Shown piece after piece: positions 1 to 6,375 of a stretch of 6,375 nucleotides of DNA (positions within the stretch are counted from its first letter, which is position 1; every line of letters begins with the position of its first letter). The translations under genes and the position numbers were made by a program. Below the pieces are notes generated by a model, which ran no database searches, was not told where the DNA came from, and saw only the letters and a list, made by a program, of their open reading frames with translations. The stretch comes from Desulfomicrobium sp. (GTDB lineage: Bacteria > Desulfobacterota > Desulfovibrionia > Desulfovibrionales > Desulfomicrobiaceae): assembly GCA_003542385.1 (NCBI GenBank), contig DPKT01000321.1, forward strand, positions 1-6,375, written 5' to 3'.

Positions 1-235
1 CGGGCAGCAGACGGCCGCCTCGGATGCCCCGCAGCCGCCCCTCGCGTTCGCTGACGAGGACGTCGCCGTCCGGCAGGAAGGCCAGGGCCCAGGGGTGGGC
101 CAGGCCGTCGGCCACGACCGTGACGCGAAAGCGGTGGTGCCTGGAGGAGAAGTCCTGCGCGGGCGCATCGGGCACGGCGCAGGCAAGAACGAGGAAAAGA
201 AGGGCGGGAAGAAATGCCGTGCGGGGCGTGCTCAT
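1..235 (-). CDS. PQQ-dependent sugar dehydrogenase family protein, N-terminal part (runs off the left edge)
   Basis: Only the first 78 codons are in the window. The ATG at 235-233 is preceded by GGGAGGT (247-241) at good spacing, which supports the start. Residues 1-27 form a signal peptide: a short basic start, a hydrophobic run FLPALLFLVLACAV, then APA before Q28, a normal signal peptidase I site. A VLAC stretch is a poorer lipobox alternative. The mature part begins with VVADGLAHPWALAFLPDGD and continues VLVSEREGRLRGIRGG. This is the characteristic first blade of the glucose/sorbosone dehydrogenase beta-propeller family (GSDH, YliI/Asd-like), whose members are secreted and usually oxidise aldoses with PQQ. 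The PQQ and calcium ligands lie outside the window, so enzymatic activity cannot be judged. It lies downstream of the peroxiredoxin on the same strand, but a 124-bp gap with a candidate terminator and promoter suggests separate transcription. Confidence 0.8.
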   Translation of the reverse strand, partial: MSTPRTAFLPALLFLVLACAVPDAPAQDFSSRHHRFRVTVVADGLAHPWALAFLPDGDVLVSEREGRLRGIRGGRLLP

Positions 236-271
236 GTCGTACCTCCCGGAAGCTGTTGGTGCGGTCTGTTA

Positions 272-299
272 ACCATAAGCCGCTCGGGAGGTTTGGCAA
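272..299 (-). promoter_or_regulatory. Candidate sigma70 promoter of the sugar dehydrogenase gene
   Basis: On the minus strand TTGCCA (299-294) and TATGGT (277-272) are separated by 16 bp and lie 37 bp or more upstream of the ATG at 235. The -35 matches 5 of 6 consensus bases and the -10 matches 4 of 6. This is a plausible but weak match, judged by eye only. Confidence 0.3.
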
Positions 300-313
300 G
301 AAATCAGGAGGGA

Positions 314-346
314 CGGACGGCCGGTTCCTGTCAGACCGGCCGCCCG
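314..346 (-). terminator. Candidate terminator hairpin downstream of the peroxiredoxin gene
   Basis: An 8-bp perfect stem, CGGCCGGT (318-325) with ACCGGCCG (335-342) and a 9-nt loop, extends by three more GC pairs beyond one mismatch (314-316 with 344-346). It begins 14 bp after the peroxiredoxin stop codon. On the minus strand the stem is followed by a mixed pyrimidine stretch and only a short T-rich patch, so it is not a textbook intrinsic terminator. It could also act as a transcript-stabilising 3' hairpin. Confidence 0.45.
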
Positions 347-359
347 AGGAGGGAGAGGA

Positions 360-959
360 CTAGAGTTTTTCGACGTTCTTCGCGAGGTAGTCGGCCACGC
401 CGCCCGCGTCGGGCTTCATGCCCGTGTCGCCCTTCTGCCAGCCGGCCGGGCAGACCTCGCCGTATTTCTCCGTGAACTGCAGGGCGTCCACGAGGCGGAT
501 CATCTCGTCGACATTGCGGCCCAGGGGCAGGTTGTTGACCTGCTGGTGCTGGACCACGCCGTCGCGGTCGATGAGGAAGGACGCGCGCAGGGCCACGCCG
601 GCCTCGGGGTGCTCGATGCCGTAGGCCTTGGCGATCTCGTGCTTGACGTCGGCGACCATGCGGAAGCCGATGGGGCCGATGCCGCCCTGTTCGACGGGGG
701 TGTTGCGCCAGGCGAAGTGGGTGAACTGGGAGTCAATGGACACGCCGACGAGTTCCACGCCACGCTCGCTGAACTCCTTGAGGCGCTTGTCGTGGGCGAT
801 GATCTCCGTCGGGCAGACGAAGGTGAAGTCCAGGGGCCAGAAGAAGAGGACGACATATTTCCCGCGCAGGGAAGAAAGGGTGAAATCGTCGATGCTGCCG
901 CCGGGAGTGACGGACAGGGCGGTGAAGTCGGGGGCGGTTTTGGTTACGAGTACGCTCAT
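360..959 (-). CDS. Typical 2-Cys peroxiredoxin (AhpC/Prx1 family)
   Basis: This 199-residue protein is full length for a cytoplasmic typical 2-Cys peroxiredoxin, a thiol peroxidase reducing H2O2, organic peroxides or peroxynitrite. The active site PLDFTFVCP gives P42, T46 and peroxidatic C49, with the conserved catalytic arginine at R125 (ALRASF). The resolving cysteine is C170 in GEVCPAGW, so the disulfide should form between subunits of a dimer. A GGIG motif lies at 92-95, but the C-terminal YF motif that pairs with it in peroxide-sensitive enzymes is not seen. An in-frame ATG two codons upstream (965-963) is only 1 nt from the AAGGAG Shine-Dalgarno, whereas the ATG at 959 is 7 nt away, so I chose 959. 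No reductase (AhpF, thioredoxin reductase) lies in the window. In an anaerobe this fits oxidative-stress defence. Confidence 0.95.
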   Translation of the reverse strand: MSVLVTKTAPDFTALSVTPGGSIDDFTLSSLRGKYVVLFFWPLDFTFVCPTEIIAHDKRLKEFSERGVELVGVSIDSQFTHFAWRNTPVEQGGIGPIGFRMVADVKHEIAKAYGIEHPEAGVALRASFLIDRDGVVQHQQVNNLPLGRNVDEMIRLVDALQFTEKYGEVCPAGWQKGDTGMKPDAGGVADYLAKNVEKL

Positions 960-966
960 GGTCATG

Positions 967-972
967 CTCCTT
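967..972 (-). promoter_or_regulatory. Shine-Dalgarno that decides the peroxiredoxin start
   Basis: AAGGAG on the minus strand (972-967) is separated by 1 nt from the ATG at 965 and by 7 nt from the ATG at 959. Only the second spacing is workable, so translation should start MSVLVTK rather than MTMSVLV. Confidence 0.75.
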
Positions 973-1000
973 GTGAATGTGCGAGAGTGATGTGAATGTG
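972..1000. repeat. 10-bp direct repeat in the peroxiredoxin leader
   Basis: TGTGAATGTG occurs exactly at 972-981 and 991-1000, a 19-bp period (about two helical turns). Both copies lie in the predicted 5' untranslated region, downstream of the -10 element, and the first abuts the Shine-Dalgarno. It could be a protein site or chance; no function is assigned. Confidence 0.5.
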
Positions 1001-1010
1001 TGATGGAGAC

Positions 1011-1039
1011 CTTTTATTAATAGTAACCATTCTCGTCAA
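1011..1039 (-). promoter_or_regulatory. Sigma70-type promoter of the peroxiredoxin gene
   Basis: On the minus strand TTGACG (1039-1034, 5/6 to consensus) and TAAAAG (1016-1011, 4/6) are separated by exactly 17 bp in an AT-rich patch of otherwise GC-rich DNA. Transcription would start near 1004, giving a leader of about 45 nt before the ATG at 959. Confidence 0.5.
1019..1031. promoter_or_regulatory. Operator-like palindrome inside the peroxiredoxin promoter spacer
   Basis: AATAGTAACCATT is a 13-bp imperfect inverted repeat (AATAGT, central A, ACCATT; one mismatched pair). It lies wholly within the 17-bp spacer between the predicted -35 and -10. This is where a repressor of the Fur/PerR superfamily would block polymerase, and AT-rich palindromes are typical for that family. 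Assignment to PerR or Fur is a guess from the gene's role; no regulator gene is in the window. Confidence 0.3.
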
Positions 1040-1209
1040 GAGAAAATTAACCTTGTCTAATATATTGCCCGGATCGTAACGGTCATCGAACCCCGAGCGG
1101 GGGAGCGGCACCTCGTTATCCGGGAAATACGGGCGAAGCCCGCTCCCGGCCCGCAACCGCACGGCGCTCGACGGGAACTCGAAGAACACATGAAAACAAG
1201 GATCGGCCG
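1040..1209. other. Intergenic region and leader upstream of the phosphatase gene, no gene seen
   Basis: An AT-rich patch near 1058-1066 (TAATAT/TATATT) could hold a -10 for the plus-strand phosphatase, but I see no convincing -35. The rest, 1070-1180, is GC-rich with self-complementary segments: GAGCGGG (1095-1101) with CCCGCTC (1139-1145), and a compact CGGGC-GAA-GCCCG hairpin close by. The phosphatase leader could therefore be structured; no known riboswitch class was recognised. Confidence 0.3.
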
Positions 1210-1857
1210 GTGAAATACAAAGCTGTCGTTTTTGATATGGACGGAACCCTGCTCGATACCCTGGAGGATCTGGCGGACGCCATGAACCGCGTCCTGGAGG
1301 CCAGGGGGCTGCCCGTCCACCCCGTGGACGCCTACCGATTCTTCGTCGGGAGCGGGGCCAGGAACCTCGTCCTGCGCACGCTGCCCGCCGATCGGCAGGA
1401 CCTGGCCGCGGAGTGTCTGCAGGGTTTCCTGAAGGAATACGAGGCGAACTGGAAGGTCAAAACCCGTCTTTACGACGGCGTGGCCGAACTGCTCGACGCC
1501 CTGACGGCCAGGAACATCCCCATGGCCGTGCTGACCAACAAGCCCCAGGAGTTTGCCGAGCTGTGCATGAAGGCTTTCCTTCCGGCCTGGGACTTCGCCC
1601 TGACCCTGGGCCAGATGCCGGGCGTCCCGGTCAAGCCGGACCCGGCCGGCCCGCGGCAGGTCATCCGGCACCTGGGCGTGGCCCCGGAGGAGATTCTCTA
1701 CCTCGGCGACACGGACGTGGACATGCGCACGGCCGTCGGCGCCGGCATGTACCCCGTGGGGGTGACTTGGGGTTTCCGGCCCGCCGGAGAGCTGACCGCG
1801 GCCGGAGCCGCGGCGCTCATCGCCCATCCGCTGGAACTGCTGGCACTCCTGGACTGA
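1210..1857 (+). CDS. gph: HAD-family phosphatase, phosphoglycolate phosphatase type
   Basis: This 215-residue cytoplasmic hydrolase has all four HAD motifs. Motif I is FDMDGTLLDT with nucleophile D9 and acid/base D11. Motif II is AVLTNKP with T109. Motif III is the lysine in VKPDP (K142). Motif IV is GDTDVDM (166-172) with D167 and D171 for Mg2+. The alpha-helical C1 cap lies between motifs I and II (about 16-85), the arrangement of Gph-type enzymes that dephosphorylate 2-phosphoglycolate. Exact substrate within this subfamily is hard to read from sequence; pyrophosphatase or another sugar-phosphate phosphatase is possible. The start is GTG at 1210, with AAGGA (1198-1202) 7 nt upstream. An upstream ATG at 1190 reads only seven codons and stops at 1211-1213, overlapping this GTG. 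It is divergent from the peroxiredoxin and convergent with the response regulator, so it is probably monocistronic. Confidence 0.85.
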   Translation: MKYKAVVFDMDGTLLDTLEDLADAMNRVLEARGLPVHPVDAYRFFVGSGARNLVLRTLPADRQDLAAECLQGFLKEYEANWKVKTRLYDGVAELLDALTARNIPMAVLTNKPQEFAELCMKAFLPAWDFALTLGQMPGVPVKPDPAGPRQVIRHLGVAPEEILYLGDTDVDMRTAVGAGMYPVGVTWGFRPAGELTAAGAAALIAHPLELLALLD

Positions 1858-1863
1858 CGGCGC

Positions 1864-3254
<1,391 letters not shown>

Positions 3255-3255
<1 letters not shown>

Positions 3256-5672
3256 CATTTCTCCTCGCTTGCGCTGTCCAGAACCGGGAAGAACAGCTGG
3301 AATTCGGCTCCACCCTCGGCGTCCGCGGCGTTGCCGACTTCGATACGCCCGCCCAGGTCCTGCGCCAGCCCGAAGGCCACGGACAGTCCCAGTCCCGTGC
3401 CGCGACCCACTTCCTTGGTGGTGAAGAAGGGGTCGAAGACGCGCTTGAGGTGATCTTCGGGGATGCCCGGACCCGTGTCCGCGATCCTGACCCGGACCTC
3501 GTCCGCCCCTAGCGACGTGGCAATGGCGATGTTCCCGCCGCCCGCCTCGCCATAGGCTCCCTCCAGGGCATCCAGGGCGTTGATCAGGATGTTGGTCAGA
3601 ATCTGTTCAACCACGTCCCGGTCTCCGCGGATGGGCAGCGGCGCGGCTGACGGGAAGATGTCCAGGGCAACCCGCTGGGACTTGAGCCGCGGCCGAAAGA
3701 CGTCGGCCAGCCCCAAGACGGCGTCGTTGATGTCGCAGACGCCTGTGCGCACGGGCTTGGCGCGGGAGAAGTCGAGCATGTCCCGCAGCACTTTCTGGGC
3801 CAGCTCCGTGTGCTTGATGATCATGTCCAGGTCGGCTTTTGCCTGCCCGTCCGCCTCGTCGCGCAGCAGCTCGGCGTGGCAGAGGATCACGCCCAGGGGG
3901 TTGTTGATCTCGTGCGCCACGCCGGCGGCCAGCTTGCCCACGGCGGCCAGCTTCTCCTGCTGCTGGGCTCGCTCGAGCATGCGCCGCTCCTCGGTGGTCT
4001 CGCGCAGGTAGATGACCTGACCGCGGCGCTCGAGCCTGCCGGTGATGGCATAGGAATGCATCGAGAAGGAGCGGCCGTCGGGCAGAGCCAACTCCCGGAT
4101 TTCGGTTTCTCCTTCCATCGGCAGGGAAGTGGCCAGATCCTTCAGGCAGCGCCGTACCAGCTCCGCCTCGGGGGACTGCAGGAGCCGCGCAGCCGTGGGG
4201 TTGGTCAGTACCGGCCATCCTTCGGCGTCCAGCAGCATGAGCGGGTCGGAGATGCTCTCGAAGACGGAGTCGAGCAGGGCGTTCTGGCGCAGCAGGTTGT
4301 CCATGGCGTCGATGTTGTCCATGGCCACGCCGAGCTGTCGTCCCACGGCCTGGGCCAGTTCGACGGTCCGGGGGCCCGTCGGGCGCGGTCCATCCGACGA
4401 CGAACCGCTCCAGTACAGACTGAGCAGACCGCGCGTGGTCTCGCTGGTCTGGACCGGGATATGCCAGGCGTCTCCGCCGAGGCGCGTGGTCTGCTCCGTG
4501 ACCAGCGCCTGCCAGTCCGCGGGCAGTGGGGGGAGGCTTGCGCCCTTGGGCCAGGCGTGGTGCTCGGAATTGGACAGCACGCAGGAGTAGGCGGCCCGTT
4601 CCGCGCCGAACCGCCTGGCCACCAGCTCCAGGGAAGCGGACAGCAGCTCGGACTTGCCGGCATGGCGGTTCAGGCTGTCGAGCAGGGCCACGAAAAGCTC
4701 CACGTCGGCCCTGCGGGCCGTGGCCTCCGTGGCCAGCTCCGACGTTCTTTCCCCGACCATGTTTTCCAGGTTGGCGGCATAACGCCGCAGCTGTTCGCGG
4801 GCCGAGCGCAGATGGCCGGCCACGGATTCGAGGCCGGCCATGAGGTCCTCGATCGCGTCGTACCTGTGCAGCGTGTCGAAGAGCTCGGCATCTGCGTCGC
4901 CCGAGAACTGGCGCTGCATGAGGGCGCCCATGCGGCGCAGGTTGTGGACCACGAGCCGGTTGAAGAAGATCTGGATGACCAGGAACAGCAGCAGCATGCC
5001 GCAACCGAACAGCACCGCGAAGGATGTCACCGCCTCGCGCACCCCGCCCACGGCATGGTCCAGCGGCAGGGCGACCAGGGTGATGCCGGCGAGCTCGCCC
5101 GTCTGGCGCCAGAAGCCGCGCTCGCGGCCGTAGAGATTCAGAAGGGACTTGGGGGCCTGGTCGGGATCGCCGTGGCAGCGCAGACAGGCGTCCTCGAAAA
5201 AGACCGGCTTTGCGGTGATGAACCGGTCCTGACCGTGATACTGCGCGATCTCCTCGATCCGGCTGAGTTTTTTGTCTTCCCGAAAGCGCCGCACCAGCCC
5301 CTTCTCCAGGTCGGCGGCCTCGAAGTCCGGGTTGCGCGCCCCTTCGGCCACGCGCCGGTAGATGAAACGGTCGTTGCTCATGTTCTCGTCGCTCATGACC
5401 GCGCGGGTGACATAGGACGAGGACATGGCCTGGATGACGAACATGTCGTCCGGCAGCACGTCGAACATGGCCGGCCGCAGGGTGCGGCGGACGTAACTCT
5501 GCACGGCCTCGGCCTGGGCAATGATCAGGGAGGCGCGGTCCCGGGCCTCGTTCTCCATGAGCTGGCGAAGATGGTTGTCGAGGGAAAAGGCCGAAAGGCC
5601 GCCGACGCAGGCCATCATGATCAGCAGGCCGATGAGGAAGCGGGTTTGCAGGGAATGCGGTTTGGGCAGCAC
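3255..5672 (-). CDS. Membrane sensor histidine kinase with periplasmic c-type heme (DUF3365/Tll0287-like) domain
   Basis: This 805-residue kinase starts at GTG (5672), with GGAG 5 nt upstream. Transmembrane helix 1 is about 12-31 and helix 2 about 217-237, enclosing a periplasmic domain of about 185 residues. That domain contains C163-L-R-C166-H167, a covalent heme c motif, followed by GDPDQAPKSL and a region resembling the DUF3365/Tll0287-like sensor fold. Then come a HAMP-like/coiled-coil segment (about 238-325), a GAF-like domain (about 325-450) and a PAS domain (about 463-560). The HisKA domain has phospho-acceptor H587 in GVAHEINNPLG. The ATPase domain has N-box N698 (NILINALDAL), G1 DTGPGIP (732-738), F-box DPFFTTK (747-753) and G2 GRGTGLGLS (757-764). 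All kinase boxes are intact. It forms an operon with the downstream regulator. A redox or gaseous heme ligand is the natural inference for the signal; the ligand is unknown. Confidence 0.93.
3261..3266 (-). promoter_or_regulatory. Shine-Dalgarno of the response regulator, inside the kinase gene
   Basis: GAGGAG on the minus strand (3266-3261) lies within the last kinase codons. The following ATGATG overlaps the kinase TGA (3257-3255): the first ATG gives an ATGA overlap, the second TGATG. Spacing of 2 versus 5 nt favours the second ATG. Either way, translation of the two proteins should be coupled. Confidence 0.7.
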
Positions 5673-5708
5673 GGTGTCTCCGGGGTTCGTCGGCGTTCTC
5701 TAGTGAGG

Positions 5709-5734
5709 CGCAACCCCCTTGGCAACGGGTTGCG
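5709..5734. promoter_or_regulatory. Nested inverted repeats upstream of the kinase, candidate activator site
   Basis: CGCAACCC (5709-5716) and GGGTTGCG (5727-5734) form a perfect 8-bp inverted repeat. Nested inside is a compact perfect dyad, GCAAC-GG-GTTGC (5722-5733), so the GCAAC half-site occurs three times. The site is about 100 bp upstream of the sigma54 -24 element of the transporter and about 40-60 bp upstream of the kinase start. That suits a Fis-type HTH enhancer site acting on one or both promoters. Binding by the neighbouring regulator is an inference. Confidence 0.4.
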
Positions 5735-5748
5735 TTCCCTTCACCGCA

Positions 5749-5776
5749 GCCTGCCAACTCGAATTAGCAGGCAGGC
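5749..5776. repeat. Second inverted repeat in the kinase-transporter gap
   Basis: GCCTGCC (5749-5755) and GGCAGGC (5770-5776) are perfect 7-bp complements separated by 14 bp; GCAGGC is also repeated in tandem at 5767-5776. It lies about 57 bp upstream of the sigma54 -24 element. It could be a second activator or autoregulatory site. It has no T-tract and is not placed to be a terminator. Confidence 0.35.
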
Positions 5777-5832
5777 ACTCCCGACGCATATTCAACATTT
5801 CGAAATAACGGTATTTTTTTATCCGGACAAAA

Positions 5833-5848
5833 TGGTTCAACAATTGCT
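5833..5848 (+). promoter_or_regulatory. Sigma54 (-24/-12) promoter for the YeiH-family gene
   Basis: TGGTTCAACAATTGCT has the invariant GG (5834-5835) and GC (5846-5847) with the obligatory 10-bp spacing, a full TTGC -12 box followed by T, and TGG plus C in the -24 box. It agrees with about 10 of 13 specified positions of the sigma54 consensus (TGGCAC, N5, TTGC with flanks). Transcription would start near 5859, leaving a leader of about 63 nt before the ATG at 5922. An AT-rich stretch (about 5797-5822) between this promoter and the upstream dyads would suit DNA bending. Confidence 0.7.
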
Positions 5849-5905
5849 CACGGCGTCGGGACAATTGGCGCCGCCTGAATCCGGCAGGGCGGAAAGAAAC
5901 AACCC

Positions 5906-5917
5906 AAGGAGCAAGGA
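5906..5917 (+). promoter_or_regulatory. Tandem Shine-Dalgarno sequences of the YeiH-family gene
   Basis: AAGGAG (5906-5911) lies 10 nt, and AAGGA (5913-5917) 4 nt, before the ATG at 5922. The doubled site supports this start and predicts efficient translation. Confidence 0.6.
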
Positions 5918-5921
5918 ATTC

Positions 5922-6375
5922 ATGGAAGACAAAGGATTTTTTGGAAAAATTATGGCCATACTGCCTGGACTGGCGGTCATGATCGGTACGCTCTACGTGC
6001 TGCGCGTCTACGTGGAGCCGTGGATGAAGGAAGCCGTCGTGTTCGGGACCAAGGGCTGGCTGGTGCAGGTCCTGAGCCTCAACTACATCCTCCTCTCGAT
6101 CATCACGGGCATGCTCTACCGTAACGTGCTCTTCGGTGGCACCATCCCGGGCTGGGCCGAAGAGGGCTTCCGCACGACGCGCCTCTTCATCAAGACGGGC
6201 GTCATCATGCTGGGCTCGCTCTACACCTTCGACAAGCTGCTGAAGGTCGGCGGCGTGGCCATCGCCCTGATCGTGGCCTTCGTGTTCGGCACCGCCATCT
6301 TCGTCCTGTGGCTCGGCAAGCGCCTCGGCGCCGACCGTTCCGTGACCGCGGCCATGGCCGCGGCCTGCGGCGTGT
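5922..6375 (+). CDS. YeiH-family (putative sulfate exporter, UPF0324/PF03601-type) membrane protein, N-terminal part
   Basis: The first 151 codons are present; the gene continues past the right edge. Hydrophobic helices lie at about 11-29, 47-66, 88-103 and 110-131, consistent with a polytopic inner-membrane protein. Family marks are a glycine-rich helix RLFIKTGVIMLGSLYTF (about 87-103) after the first paired helices, and the run RSVTAAMAAACGV (139-151) at the edge. In the YeiH family this leads into the conserved glycine- and cysteine-containing CG(A/V)SA-type segment. Members are annotated as putative sulfate exporters, but substrates are mostly unproven. In a sulfate reducer, a sulfur oxyanion or a sulfonate-derived product is possible. 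It is divergent from a heme-sensing kinase/NtrC regulator pair and has a sigma54 promoter and a strong ribosome site, so it is the likely regulated output of that system. Family assignment rests on partial sequence. Confidence 0.8.
   Translation, partial: MEDKGFFGKIMAILPGLAVMIGTLYVLRVYVEPWMKEAVVFGTKGWLVQVLSLNYILLSIITGMLYRNVLFGGTIPGWAEEGFRTTRLFIKTGVIMLGSLYTFDKLLKVGGVAIALIVAFVFGTAIFVLWLGKRLGADRSVTAAMAAACGV

Noticed and set aside
95..475. 126-codon plus-strand frame across the left end
   Set aside because: It is antisense to the sugar dehydrogenase start and the peroxiredoxin end, arginine-rich, with no domain. The minus-strand genes are well supported.
1020..1066. Plus-strand sigma70 promoter for the phosphatase around TATATT 1061-1066
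   Set aside because: No -35 hexamer with acceptable spacing could be found by eye, so it is only mentioned in the intergenic entry and not called.
962..1189. 75-codon minus-strand frame between the phosphatase and peroxiredoxin, ending in an ATGA overlap with an in-frame ATG of the peroxiredoxin
   Set aside because: It runs through the AT-rich promoter patch, the palindrome and the leader repeats, has no ribosome site at its GTG, and the product resembles nothing known. The stop/start overlap is tempting but the peroxiredoxin more likely starts at 959.
5720..5733. TTGGCAACGGGTTGC read as a sigma54 promoter on the plus strand
   Set aside because: It has both TGGCA and TTGC, but the gap between GG and GC is 9 bp, not the required 10. 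It is better explained as part of the dyad.
3607..5757. 716-codon open frame on the minus strand, in another frame of the kinase gene
   Set aside because: The translation is arginine-, proline- and glycine-rich, typical of a shifted frame in GC-rich coding sequence. The kinase frame has every expected motif.

Overview
The window is high-GC DNA with tightly packed genes and AT-rich patches only in the promoter regions. Gene content and protein style suggest a sulfate-reducing deltaproteobacterium (Desulfovibrionales-like: Desulfovibrio or Desulfomicrobium type). No rRNA or marker gene confirms this, so the taxonomic call is an inference. I see no mobile element, CRISPR array, tRNA or rRNA.

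Layout. Positions 1-235 (minus) hold the 5' end of an exported PQQ-type sugar dehydrogenase family protein that runs off the left edge. Positions 360-959 (minus) encode a typical 2-Cys peroxiredoxin, with its own sigma70-like promoter, an operator-like palindrome in the promoter spacer and a candidate terminator. Divergent to it, 1210-1857 (plus) encodes a HAD phosphatase of the phosphoglycolate phosphatase type. This gene converges, with a 6-bp gap, on a two-component operon read on the minus strand: histidine kinase 5672-3255 first, then an NtrC-family sigma54 response regulator 3255-1864. The two overlap by start/stop sharing. Divergent from the kinase, at 5922 (plus), starts a YeiH-family (putative sulfate exporter, PF03601-type) membrane protein cut by the right edge.

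How it fits together. The most interesting unit is the right half. The kinase has a periplasmic sensor segment with a c-type heme motif (CLRCH), resembling the DUF3365/Tll0287-like sensor family, followed by GAF-like, PAS and HisKA/HATPase parts. Its partner regulator carries the GAFTGA loop that contacts sigma54. The 249-bp gap between the kinase and the divergent transporter contains a good sigma54 -24/-12 promoter (5833-5848) pointing at the transporter, with inverted repeats roughly 60-110 bp upstream of it that could be activator sites. The sequence therefore supports a self-contained circuit: a periplasmic heme/redox signal, phosphorelay, sigma54-dependent transcription, and a YeiH-type exporter. 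The circuit is an inference from parts that are each visible in the sequence; the ligand and the transported substrate are unknown.
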